48,476 nt of DNA, from positions 1 through 48,476 of the forward strand of contig JAEZHF010000058.1 of NCBI GenBank assembly GCA_023416745.1, in the 5' to 3' direction. The notes beneath the pieces are model-generated. The model saw nothing but the letters and a program-made list of their open reading frames with translations. It made no database searches and was not told where the DNA came from. A program made the position numbers and the translations under genes. Numbering within the stretch: the stretch's first letter is position 1; each line of letters opens with the position of its first letter. Positions 7,928-15,683 of this stretch are shown one piece after another. This DNA comes from Bacillota bacterium. GTDB lineage: Bacteria > Bacillota > Clostridia > Christensenellales > SZUA-584.

Positions 7928-8758
7928 TTACTGAACATTGCACAGCGCGTCAATCGCGCACTGCGCCTGCTCAGCCGATACTGTCACGTTGTGGTTGTAG
8001 AACACACCCTCGCAGAAGTTGCAGTCCTTGCCCTTCACGGTGTTGAGCGCGATCATGCTGGGCCGCTCCGTCTGCGCCTGCGCCTTTTCAATGGCGGTGT
8101 GTATCTCTGTCACGTCATGGCCGTCCACGCTCTGAGCATACCAGCCGAAGTCCTCGAACTTTTGTCGGATATCGCCGATGTCGCAGATGTCCTTCAAATA
8201 GCCGTCCAGCTGCTTCTTGTTCCAGTCCACGAAAGCGATCACGTTGTGCAGCCTGCGCTGCGCGGCGAACATCGCGCCTTCCCAGATCTGACCCTCATTG
8301 CACTCACCATCGCCGATGACCAGGTAGACTCGGTTGGGCTTCCCATTCATCAGCAGCCCCTGCGCCACGCCCAGCGCTGTGGACATGCCCTGCCCCAGCG
8401 AGCCGGTGGACATATCGACGCCCGGCGTTTTCCTCCGGTCGCAGTGGCTGGGCAGCCGCGTGTGCGGTTTGTTGAGCGTGAGCAGCTCTTCCTTGGGGAA
8501 GTAGCCCTTGAGTGCCAGCGTGGCGTACAGCGCGGGGCCCGAATGGCCCTTGGACAGCACGAACCAGTCGCGCTCCTCCCAGCCGGGATTCTTCGGGTCG
8601 ATCTTCATCACGCCGCCGTACAGCACGGCCAGCACCTCCACGACGGACATTGCACCGCCCAGATGCCCCACGCCGATGGACTCGATTGCCCGGATGGTCT
8701 CGACACGTATCTGCTTGGCAAACTCCTTGAGTTCCTCGGCTTTTTGTTTCGACAGCAT
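7928..8758 (-). CDS. Transketolase, N-terminal (thiamine-diphosphate-binding) subunit
   Basis: First half of the split transketolase (276 residues). GHLGGAMSVVEVLAVLYGG and LSKGHSGPALYATLA are the N-terminal active-site motifs. GSLGQGMSTALG and the metal/diphosphate-binding motif IGDGECNEGQIWE are present, with the GDG and Asn that bind Mg2+-thiamine diphosphate. AGGAGG lies 10 bases before the ATG. It is followed after 10 bp by the C-terminal subunit and preceded by a 74-bp gap after the 4-hydroxybutyryl-CoA dehydratase. The sugar-phosphate substrate cannot be deduced. Confidence 0.92.
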   Translation of the reverse strand: MLSKQKAEELKEFAKQIRVETIRAIESIGVGHLGGAMSVVEVLAVLYGGVMKIDPKNPGWEERDWFVLSKGHSGPALYATLALKGYFPKEELLTLNKPHTRLPSHCDRRKTPGVDMSTGSLGQGMSTALGVAQGLLMNGKPNRVYLVIGDGECNEGQIWEGAMFAAQRRLHNVIAFVDWNKKQLDGYLKDICDIGDIRQKFEDFGWYAQSVDGHDVTEIHTAIEKAQAQTERPSMIALNTVKGKDCNFCEGVFYNHNVTVSAEQAQCAIDALCNVQ

Positions 8759-8832
8759 AACGCTAAAACCTCCTGTTGAAAACTTATATCCTTACCGGGC
8801 TGTTGTCCGCCCTATGGAATACTTCTTTACTG

Positions 8833-10281
8833 CTATTCCTTGATACCGGCTATCTCCTTTGCCAGCTGCTTTTTCTGCTCCACGTTGCCCTGCCGCGCGA
8901 TCATCACGCGCTGTGCCTGCGGCGAACCCGCCCCGTGCATCGACTCGGTGCGGTAGCCCACCGCTGCCGTGCCCAGCGTGATGTTCTCGATCAGCCGCAG
9001 CACGCGCATCCGGCTCTCGGTCGCCACATTCGCCACGCCTTTGAGGTACTTGTCGATATACGGGCCCAACTTCTCGTGGCGCATATCCATTGCCGAGGGC
9101 ATCGTCACCATCAGACCACCCGCGATATCCTCCGCCAGCCGCGCGATCTCGTACGGAAAGCGCGTCACGTTCTGCTTGCACACGTTGGCCAGCAGCAGGT
9201 CGATCTGGTAGTTGCCCGCCTTGGTGGGGCAGCCCTCGCACGAGCACGCGATGCCGCAGCTGTACAGCGTCTCGTTGAGGTGCGTCATCTCAATCAGCTT
9301 ATCCTTGATGTGGCTCGCTTTGGGGACGCCGTTGTAGTCCGCCGCCAGCGCCGCCGCGCCGATCAGCACGTCGCCTACGCCCACCTTGCAGCCGCCGTAG
9401 CTCTGCCGGTGGTAGCCCGCAAAGCGCTCCACCAGCATACCGGCAAATGCCGTCTCGCCGTTTAGAAATATGCGGTCGTTGGGGACGAACACATCGTCAA
9501 ATATCACCAGCGTCTCGTGACCGCCGAAGTGCCTGTTCCCGAGGTCGATATCCGCCTCTTCCTCCAGCTTGCGGGTGTCGCACGACTGGCGTCCGTACAC
9601 CATGAATATGCCTTTGGCGTCCGTGGGCAGCGCGAACGATATCGTATAGTCCTTGTCCTCAGGTTTCATGGCCTGCGTGGGCATTACGATCACCTCGTGC
9701 GAGTTGATCATGCCCGTCTGGTGCACCTTCGCGCCGCGCACCACCACGCCGTCCGGCCGCCGTTCCACCACGCGCAGATACATATCCGGGTCCGCCTGCT
9801 GGCTGGGTGACAGGTTCCTGTCGCCCTTGGGGTCCGTCATCGCTCCGTCCACTGTCCAGTCCTGGCGCTGCACCATCGTCCAGTACGCTTTAAAGTTTTC
9901 GAAATAGTTCGTACCGCACGCCTCGTCGATTTCATATGTGGTGCTGTAAAGCGCGTTGCCCGCGTCCAGACCCACGCAGCGCTGGAAACACGCCGCCGTC
10001 TTCTGGCCCAGTAGCCGCTGCATCTTCACCTTTTTCACCAGATCTTCGGTGCTCTGATGCAGGTGCGTGAAGCGGTTGATCTTCTCGCCGGTCAGGCTGG
10101 ACGTCGCCGACATCAGATCCTCGTATTCCGGCAGCTCGGCCAGCGCGTACGTCTGCGCCACCGAATTCATCGACGGGCGAATCATCGGGTGATCCACCGT
10201 ATTTTCCACCTTTTCGCCCAGCAGATAGACATCCAAGTTCAACGCCCGAAGGCTTTGTTCGTATTCGTCTCTCGTCATCAT
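8833..10281 (-). CDS. abfD: 4-hydroxybutyryl-CoA dehydratase / vinylacetyl-CoA delta-isomerase
   Basis: Converts 4-hydroxybutyryl-CoA to crotonyl-CoA by a radical dehydration using [4Fe-4S] and FAD; it also isomerises vinylacetyl-CoA. At 482 residues it is a little shorter than the roughly 490-residue Clostridium aminobutyricum enzyme, with the gap near residue 425. All four known cluster ligands are present, offset by one: C98 and C102 in CFQRCVG, H291 and C298 in YHRQSYGGCK. Also conserved are T189 (HQTG), E256 (FGGHE), Y295 and the YRTESMHGAGSPQAQR segment. This separates it from the FAD-only 4-hydroxyphenylacetate 3-monooxygenases of the same superfamily. It follows 4-hydroxybutyrate dehydrogenase by 19 bp. 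No CoA-transferase for 4-hydroxybutyrate is in the window. Confidence 0.97.
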   Translation of the reverse strand: MMTRDEYEQSLRALNLDVYLLGEKVENTVDHPMIRPSMNSVAQTYALAELPEYEDLMSATSSLTGEKINRFTHLHQSTEDLVKKVKMQRLLGQKTAACFQRCVGLDAGNALYSTTYEIDEACGTNYFENFKAYWTMVQRQDWTVDGAMTDPKGDRNLSPSQQADPDMYLRVVERRPDGVVVRGAKVHQTGMINSHEVIVMPTQAMKPEDKDYTISFALPTDAKGIFMVYGRQSCDTRKLEEEADIDLGNRHFGGHETLVIFDDVFVPNDRIFLNGETAFAGMLVERFAGYHRQSYGGCKVGVGDVLIGAAALAADYNGVPKASHIKDKLIEMTHLNETLYSCGIACSCEGCPTKAGNYQIDLLLANVCKQNVTRFPYEIARLAEDIAGGLMVTMPSAMDMRHEKLGPYIDKYLKGVANVATESRMRVLRLIENITLGTAAVGYRTESMHGAGSPQAQRVMIARQGNVEQKKQLAKEIAGIKE

Positions 10282-10300
10282 GGCTGATTTCCCCCTTAAC

Positions 10301-11416
10301 TCAGTAAAGTTGATTATAGATGTGCGCGATGGCCGCCTCGTCCATCGGCACGTAGCTGTTCACCAGCAGCCGCTGCTGCTTTTCGATCACGCTCGCGGCG
10401 AACGTCTCCGTTTCCTTCGGCTTCATGCCATATTCGCGGAGCGGCTTGCGTGAGATGATGGCATTAAGGCGCTGCGCCAGTGCGTCGAACACGCGCGCGT
10501 CGTCATCCTCACCCAGCAGCCCGCCCAGCAGCGCGCACAGCTTTTGGATAGACCCGCCGGGATTCACCAGATAGTACGCATTAAACACCGCGGTTAAAAA
10601 CTGGTAGTTGGCCTCGCCGTGCGCCACATGATAGGCCGCGCCCAGCGGGTACGACATCGCATGCACCGCTCCCACGCCCGTGTTGCCAAAGGCGATACCC
10701 GCGTAGTTGCTGGCGGTCAGGAACTCGGGCAGGTAATCCAGCCGTGCGTCCGGGCCGTCCTCAATGATGCGCGCATAGCCCTCCAGAATCATCCGGATGG
10801 CGTTTTGAGCAAATATCTCCGTATAGGGATTGGACTTGGGTGATACCATCGATTCCATAGCGTGGATCAGCGCGTCGATGGAGCTGAACACGAAGAACTT
10901 GTACGGCAGCTTTGTCAGCAGTGCGGGTATCAGCACCGCATCGTCCGCCAGCAGGTTGTCGTCCGCGAGCCCCAGCTTGGTATGCTTTTGCTTCAGCTCC
11001 GCGATGGAAATGTTGGTCACTTCGCTGCCTGTGCCGCATGTGGTGGGCACGATGACCAGCCTTTTTTCGCGCACCGGCGGCACCGTTTTATCAAACAGCA
11101 TCTCCGCTTTGGGCGCGCGCGTTAAGGCAAACAGCTTGGCGATGTCAATCACCGTGCCGCCGCCCACCGCAATCACGCGGCTGTATGGGCCTTGCGCGTC
11201 CCCCATCATGGCGTCGATCATCTCGTCGGTCGGCTCACCCGCGCCGTATTTGTCCTGAAACAACCAGGTGCATTTCAGGTTGAGGTGTGCCATATAGTCG
11301 TCGTAAAGGAACCCCTGTGTGATCACCAGATCATCCGCCGAGAGAGCGAATTCTTCCGCGAACGCGTCAAACGTGTCGAACTGATGCACCGACGAAAATA
11401 GCTTCAATAACCTCAT
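10301..11416 (-). CDS. 4hbD: 4-hydroxybutyrate dehydrogenase (iron-type)
   Basis: NAD-dependent iron-type dehydrogenase interconverting 4-hydroxybutyrate and succinate semialdehyde. It has 371 residues, the length I recall for Clostridium kluyveri 4HbD, and shares landmarks with it: KYGxGEPTDEMI near 57-67, IAVGGGTVIDIAKL at 82-95, VPTTCGTGSEVTN, SNYAGIAFGN and the SRKPLREYGMK tail. Iron ligands are D181, H185, H252 and H266. GGAAGG precedes the ATG. Immediately downstream is abfD, the usual partner. Direction is open: oxidation of 4-hydroxybutyrate, or reduction of succinate semialdehyde to feed the dehydratase after CoA activation elsewhere. Confidence 0.94.
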   Translation of the reverse strand: MRLLKLFSSVHQFDTFDAFAEEFALSADDLVITQGFLYDDYMAHLNLKCTWLFQDKYGAGEPTDEMIDAMMGDAQGPYSRVIAVGGGTVIDIAKLFALTRAPKAEMLFDKTVPPVREKRLVIVPTTCGTGSEVTNISIAELKQKHTKLGLADDNLLADDAVLIPALLTKLPYKFFVFSSIDALIHAMESMVSPKSNPYTEIFAQNAIRMILEGYARIIEDGPDARLDYLPEFLTASNYAGIAFGNTGVGAVHAMSYPLGAAYHVAHGEANYQFLTAVFNAYYLVNPGGSIQKLCALLGGLLGEDDDARVFDALAQRLNAIISRKPLREYGMKPKETETFAASVIEKQQRLLVNSYVPMDEAAIAHIYNQLY

Positions 11417-11444
11417 AAGCGTTATCCTTCCTTATGGTATTATG

Positions 11445-12467
11445 CTAAACTTTGAGTACAACCTTAATATGCTGTTCGTCCTCCTGTGAGAAATCGATGG
11501 CTTTCTGGATGTCGGCCAGCGCAAATTCGTGCGTGATCAGCGCTTCCAGTTCGGTATTGAGATCGCCCTTGCCCATCACGTCCACCGCGGCGGCAAAGCT
11601 GAGCTGGGAATGGATACGAACGCCCAGCACGTCCAGCTCCTTGGAGAATATCGCGCCGGTGTCCACCTCCGGCTTGGTGCGCGGTATGCCCACCACGATC
11701 ACGCGGCCCGTAATCTTGGCCGCTTTGGTCATCAGCGCCGCGCCCGGCATCGTGCCGGACGATTCGAACACCACGTCGTAGCCTTCGCCGTCCGTCTTGC
11801 CCATCAGTATATCGTCCGCACCCGGAACCAGGGGGTCGGTCACCTCGAAGCCCAGCGCCTGCGCGATACCAATGCGGTATTTGTTCGGTTCGCTGATCAC
11901 CACGCGGGACGCGCCCGCATAGCGCGCGACCATCGCGATCAGCAGCCCGATGGGGCCGCCGCCGATGATAAGCGCCGTTTCACCCACGGCCAGACGGCTG
12001 CGCCGCACGTCGTGCACGGCCACCGCCAGCGGCTCCGTCAGCGAAGCCAGACGATAGCTGACGTTGTCGGGTATTTTGTATACCTTCTTCAGCGGCACCT
12101 TTACGTATTCGGCAAAGCACCCGTCGATGTGGATGCCGAGTATGCGCAGCTGGCGGCACACGTTGTCGCGCCCCTGCACGCAGGTATCACACACGTCGCA
12201 CGAGGTGTACGGCTGCACCACCACGCGGTCGCCCGGCTGGAAACGGTGTATGCCATCCTCGCCCACCTCGGCGATCTCACCCGCAAACTCGTGCCCCATC
12301 ACCACCGGCTTTATCGCTGTGGCGTGATGACCGTTGTAAACGTGCAGGTCGCTGCCGCAGATGCCGACGTATTTCACGCGCACCAAAGCATCCCCCTGCC
12401 CGATCACCGGTACCGTCCTGTCCTCAAAGGAAAGCTTTTTCCAGTCCTTCAGCCATGCTGCTTTCAT
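11445..12467 (-). CDS. Zinc-dependent alcohol dehydrogenase (sorbitol/threonine dehydrogenase-like MDR)
   Basis: 340-residue medium-chain dehydrogenase with both zinc sites. Catalytic-zinc residues lie in GICGSDLHVYNG and VMGHEFAGE; four structural-zinc cysteines lie in CDVCDTCVQGRDNVC. The Rossmann motif is IIGGGPIGLL. This pattern is typical of sorbitol, L-threonine 3- and butanediol dehydrogenases, so a secondary alcohol of a polyol or hydroxy acid is the likely substrate. The ATG at 12467 is chosen because AAGGAG lies 5 bases upstream; an in-frame TTG at 12482 would overlap the GntR stop. It lies 11 bp after the regulator and 28 bp before 4-hydroxybutyrate dehydrogenase, so it belongs to the operon. 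Confidence 0.92.
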   Translation of the reverse strand: MKAAWLKDWKKLSFEDRTVPVIGQGDALVRVKYVGICGSDLHVYNGHHATAIKPVVMGHEFAGEIAEVGEDGIHRFQPGDRVVVQPYTSCDVCDTCVQGRDNVCRQLRILGIHIDGCFAEYVKVPLKKVYKIPDNVSYRLASLTEPLAVAVHDVRRSRLAVGETALIIGGGPIGLLIAMVARYAGASRVVISEPNKYRIGIAQALGFEVTDPLVPGADDILMGKTDGEGYDVVFESSGTMPGAALMTKAAKITGRVIVVGIPRTKPEVDTGAIFSKELDVLGVRIHSQLSFAAAVDVMGKGDLNTELEALITHEFALADIQKAIDFSQEDEQHIKVVLKV

Positions 12468-12478
12468 AATGCTCCTTG

Positions 12479-13207
12479 TCAACGCTTGCCCGCTTTGGCG
12501 ATGGCCGCGATGTCATTTATATTCAGATGTAACGTTCTGTACTTTTCCATGTCCAGCTTGTAGAAATCGGCCAGATGTGAATAGATCAGGCGGATCACGC
12601 CTTCTGCATCCCTTTTCAGCAGCGCGTCGATGATCTTGTAATGGTCCTGCAGACTCCTGACCCTGTCCTCCGTTTTGCGGTCCGACGTGCACAGCAGCAG
12701 TTTAACCTTCAGGTACAGATCCTTTTGCATGTCGATCAGGAACGGGTTTCCGCCGATGGCAGCCAGCATCATGTGAAAATCGCAGTCGAAATTGACTGCG
12801 GCCATGATATCGCCCGCCTCCGCCTCGCCAAGGCTTTTGTCCGTCAGCTCCCGGAGTCGTATGAAGTCAGCATTGCTGCCGTTGATGATGGCCAGCTGTG
12901 CCGCGATGGTATCCAGCATCACGCGGGCAAACCCAAGATCCTTGACCGTCTGATCGGTGAACGTGATCACCTCGGCAAACCGCTTGGGGTATATCTTGAT
13001 AACGCCGGCGCTTGCCAGCCGCCGCAACGCCTCGCGAATGGGCGTCCGGCTGATGCCCAGCTTTTCCGCAATCATCGTCTCTGGCACGCGTTCGCCGCAC
13101 TTGATCTGCTTTGTCATCATCATGCCCAGCACGTAGTCGTACACGTAGCCCACCAGACTGTCTCTGTTTTCCATTGCGTCCGTCTTTTCCACTGCCACTA
13201 AATCCAC
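12479..13207 (-). CDS. GntR-family transcriptional regulator (FadR/FCD type)
   Basis: 242-residue DNA-binding regulator. The N-terminal winged helix-turn-helix is at about residues 22-90 (ERVPETMIAEKLGISRTPIREALRR is the recognition region). The C-terminal all-helical FCD ligand domain has the conserved DxxFH pattern (DCDFHMML) that binds a metal and a carboxylate or sugar-acid effector. It is the second gene of the operon and very probably autoregulates it: three GTRTAC sites of the type bound by FadR-like regulators lie at the operon promoter. The start is uncertain. The GTG at 13207 is given, but a later GTG (13198, 13192) or the ATG at 13174 could be used, since none has an ideal ribosome site. 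Confidence 0.93.
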   Translation of the reverse strand: MDLVAVEKTDAMENRDSLVGYVYDYVLGMMMTKQIKCGERVPETMIAEKLGISRTPIREALRRLASAGVIKIYPKRFAEVITFTDQTVKDLGFARVMLDTIAAQLAIINGSNADFIRLRELTDKSLGEAEAGDIMAAVNFDCDFHMMLAAIGGNPFLIDMQKDLYLKVKLLLCTSDRKTEDRVRSLQDHYKIIDALLKRDAEGVIRLIYSHLADFYKLDMEKYRTLHLNINDIAAIAKAGKR

Positions 13208-13237
13208 CGCCTCATCAGCATATTATGTCATCCTTCG

Positions 13238-14386
13238 TTATATCAGGCTGCCGCCGCTCTTGTACAGCGCGCCGATGCAGTCCGCCTCGATAATGGCTGC
13301 CTTCATTTCGTGCTTCGTCACTTCAAACGGCTCCACCGCGCTCGTTTGGCCGGGGTCTGCCGCTGTCGCCACCACGATGTCCAGCTCCTCATCCGTCATG
13401 TCGCCAAGGTTCATATCCTCAAATGTTACCGGCAGCCCCACCGACAGGCAGAACCGCACCACTTCGTCGATCTCGCGGCGGTCGCGGCCTTCCAGCGCCA
13501 GCATCGCGATGGTGCCGAACGCCACATATTCGCCATGGAACAGATGCTCGCGGTTCTTGAGCGCCGTGAACCCGCAATACACCGCGTGCGCCGTCGCCAC
13601 GCCGTTGCTCTCAAAGCCGATGCCGGACAACAGGCGGTTCGCCTCGATGATGCGGTCCACCGCTTTGGTAACCTGCTTTTTCTCCGCCGCCAGCTTGGCT
13701 TCAATGCCGTATTCGAACAGTATCTCGCGGCACAGCTTCGCCAGCCCGTACGATGTGGCCGTCGCCTTCATCGCCATGCTGCTGCTCGCCATCGACGAGC
13801 CCGTCTTCAGGAAGTTGTCGCGGTAAGCCTCAACGCAGGTGCGCGCTTCGTAGTATGTGGCCAGCGCGTCGCCCATGCCTGCCACCAGCAGGCGCACCGG
13901 CGCATTCACGATGATGTCCGTGTCGATCAGCACCACCGCGGGGTTCGTGGGGTAAAACAGGCAGTCCACAAATGTTCCTTCGTCGTTGTAGATCACCGAC
14001 AGCGCGGAAACCGGCGCGTCGTTGGACGCGATGGTGGGCACGATGATGATGGGCGTTTTGCAGTAATACGCCACCGCTTTGGCCGTGTCCAGCACCTTGC
14101 CGCCGCCGAGGCCGATCACGCAGTCCGGCTTGTTCGGGCTCTGTTTCACGAGATCCGTCAGCCGCTGTATTTCGGTATTGGAGCATTCGCCCTCAAACAG
14201 CAAAAATTCGAGCTTGCAGCCCTTGCCTTCAAAGCTCTTTTTGACCTCTTCAGAAAGAGACGCCGCGCGCCCTTTGCTGGTGATCACCGCGAAGGATTTA
14301 CCGAAGTTCATCGCGTGGCTGGAAAGATTGCGTATTTCCTTGTAGCCTTGAACATAGCGCCCGGGTGACGCAAACATCTGTGTCAT
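13238..14386 (-). CDS. Glycerol dehydrogenase-like (GldA family) polyol dehydrogenase
   Basis: 382-residue metal-dependent dehydrogenase of the GldA branch of the iron-ADH superfamily, oxidising a vicinal diol such as glycerol to a ketone. GGGKVLDTAK at 94-103 binds NAD. Metal ligands match GldA: D173 in GMGDALATYYEA, H267 in ATAHAVYCGF and H284 in FHGEYVAFGT. It is the first gene of the operon, after a well-placed GGAGG. Glycerol is only one possible substrate; related proteins act on other diols and hydroxy-ketones. Its pairing with a zinc MDR, a split transketolase and 4-hydroxybutyrate genes argues for a less ordinary substrate. Confidence 0.9.
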   Translation of the reverse strand: MTQMFASPGRYVQGYKEIRNLSSHAMNFGKSFAVITSKGRAASLSEEVKKSFEGKGCKLEFLLFEGECSNTEIQRLTDLVKQSPNKPDCVIGLGGGKVLDTAKAVAYYCKTPIIIVPTIASNDAPVSALSVIYNDEGTFVDCLFYPTNPAVVLIDTDIIVNAPVRLLVAGMGDALATYYEARTCVEAYRDNFLKTGSSMASSSMAMKATATSYGLAKLCREILFEYGIEAKLAAEKKQVTKAVDRIIEANRLLSGIGFESNGVATAHAVYCGFTALKNREHLFHGEYVAFGTIAMLALEGRDRREIDEVVRFCLSVGLPVTFEDMNLGDMTDEELDIVVATAADPGQTSAVEPFEVTKHEMKAAIIEADCIGALYKSGGSLI

Positions 14387-14422
14387 ATTTCTATCCTCCA
14401 GAGATTATTCCGTAGCGTTTTA

Positions 14423-14473
14423 TTGTGTACATTGAAATAAAAGTGTATACAATTTATAATTTTAGTATACACT
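14423..14473. promoter_or_regulatory. Three phased operator sites for the GntR regulator
   Basis: Cores GTGTAC (14425-14430), GTATAC (14445-14450) and GTATAC (14465-14470) are spaced exactly 20 bp apart, about two DNA turns. Each lies in a TnGTRTACAn-like context typical of FadR/FCD-type GntR regulators. The third overlaps the -10 of the operon promoter and the other two lie just downstream, the position expected for repression. The regulator gene is the second gene transcribed from here. Confidence 0.65.
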
Positions 14474-14491
14474 GAGCGGACCGAATGTCAA
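14464..14491 (-). promoter_or_regulatory. Promoter of the 4-hydroxybutyryl-CoA operon
   Basis: On the minus strand TTGACA (14486-14491) and TATACT (14464-14469) are separated by 16 bp, a strong sigma-A-type promoter. It lies about 80 bp upstream of the first gene's ATG at 14386. Confidence 0.7.
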
Positions 14492-14648
14492 GAGGCTAAT
14501 TTGGTGTTAAAGGGTTTTTTGTCTGTTTATAGTGCTGTAATGGTTAACCATGTTCTCCGGTCTGTTTTCCAGCCAAAAGCTCGTTAATATGCAACCCGCG
14601 CAGCTGCTGCAGGCAACCCCCGCAGTAAATGCGATTTGCAGGAGGTTA

Positions 14649-15045
14649 TTATCCAATCTGCTCATTTTCGCGGCTCTTCCCGATCAACGCCATCTGCAGC
14701 AACGGCAAAGCGATGCGGAGTGCTTTAACATTTTGAGTCAGCATTGTGTGCTGCCAAGTGCCGTGCAATAGTTTTGTCAGCGCTTTCTCAGATTTGCTCG
14801 TCAGAGAAGATATCGGTGCCAGCGCCTTTTCCAATTCTTCCTTCGAATAATCCATAGCATCACCCTTTGCCAACTCCTTTGATACCAATGATGACGCTAT
14901 ATTAAGCGCTTTAAGCCTGTTCTTTTGCATCAAATGCTGAGAAGTCCCTTGTGCGAACCTCTCTTTTGCTTTCTCAGTCCTGCTAATCATCGAAGTTATT
15001 TGCCAGGAGGGCTTCCTCCATATCTTTCTTTGTGAAATCATCCAT
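14649..15045 (-). pseudogene. Duplicated small helical protein, frameshifted near its start
   Basis: The reading frame starts at ATG 15045 (MDDFTKKDMEEALLA) but hits a stop 21 codons in. Dropping one base from the three-T run at 14999-15001 (AAA on the coding strand) restores EEALLAITSMISRTEKAK and joins it to a long open frame ending at 14649. The restored protein has two similar halves of about 60 residues, each with an EKAL..GTxQHxM..N..KAL.IA pattern; the second half begins MDYSKEELEKAL at 14855 and could be made alone (68 residues). The family is unknown to me; it looks all-helical and soluble. This is either a real inactivating one-base insertion or a sequencing error in a homopolymer. 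Base composition is AT-richer than the flanking operons. Confidence 0.6.
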
Positions 15046-15088
15046 AAGCTCACCCACCGTAATGTAGATAATCCTTGATACAAAACAA

Positions 15089-15550
15089 TTACTTTATATT
15101 TTTTACCGACATTTCGTATTTTGCGATATAGTCCTCTGGCGTAATCTTTCTGCAAAACTCTGCAATCAGGCCGTATGGAATCGTGTTCATATTTTTAAAT
15201 CTGATACAGCTTTTCCCGATATCCAACTTGGTCTTGACATGCTTAGGATATTCCATTGCGAACCATTCAAATACATCCGGAAACGAGTAAAGCCCCATAT
15301 GGTATAGGGCAACATGGCTTTTCTGTGAAGCGATGGCGATAAAGGGCAGCGGTTCTTTGGGATTCACATGATAGCCCGCCGGATATATACTGTGTGGAAC
15401 CACATAGCTTATCATGCCATACTGAATGGTTTCCTCAAATCCCGCCGGAAGGCTTTCTTTTATGGTTCTTCTGAGCAGCTCGACCGCTTGTTTTCTACTC
15501 TCCGGTAACTGAGCAATATATTCCTCAGGAGTATTGGCCGTATACGTCAT
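15089..15550 (-). CDS. DUF1801 / YdhG-like protein
   Basis: 153-residue cytoplasmic protein of the DUF1801 family (YdhG-like, same fold group as CyaY/YjbR). Recognisable features are the N-terminal TPEEYIAQLPESRKQ, the central ETIQYGMISYV, a hydrophobic core (FIAIASQKSHVALYHMGLY), KSCIRFKNMNTIPYGLI and the terminal PEDYI. Relatives are called putative iron chaperones, but no activity can be claimed here. GGAGGG sits 6 bases before the ATG. It stands alone in an AT-richer segment with other small accessory genes. Length is normal for the family. Confidence 0.8.
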   Translation of the reverse strand: MTYTANTPEEYIAQLPESRKQAVELLRRTIKESLPAGFEETIQYGMISYVVPHSIYPAGYHVNPKEPLPFIAIASQKSHVALYHMGLYSFPDVFEWFAMEYPKHVKTKLDIGKSCIRFKNMNTIPYGLIAEFCRKITPEDYIAKYEMSVKNIK

Positions 15551-15683
15551 TGATGACCCTCCAATATTCTTTAATCAACCGATCACTAAAATCTAAAAGT
15601 GACAAATCTCATCGCAATTATTCCTAACAGTACAATGCCTATTGTTCCTATCAGGGGACGTCAACTATTTTGTAGACAATTTG

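Noticed and set aside
6940..8758. Sulfoquinovose transketolase (sulfo-TK) pathway
   Set aside because: A split transketolase fits, but the isomerase, sulfolactaldehyde dehydrogenase/reductase and exporter genes of that pathway are absent and the neighbours are acyl-CoA enzymes.
13238..14386. Dedicated glycerol dehydrogenase for glycerol fermentation
   Set aside because: The metal site fits GldA, but there is no dihydroxyacetone kinase here, and the operon context is 4-hydroxybutyrate and transketolase, so the substrate is left open.
14540..14551. Perfect palindrome ATGGTTAACCAT as an operator
   Set aside because: It lies upstream of the promoter -35 at some distance with no second copy, so there is no support beyond symmetry.
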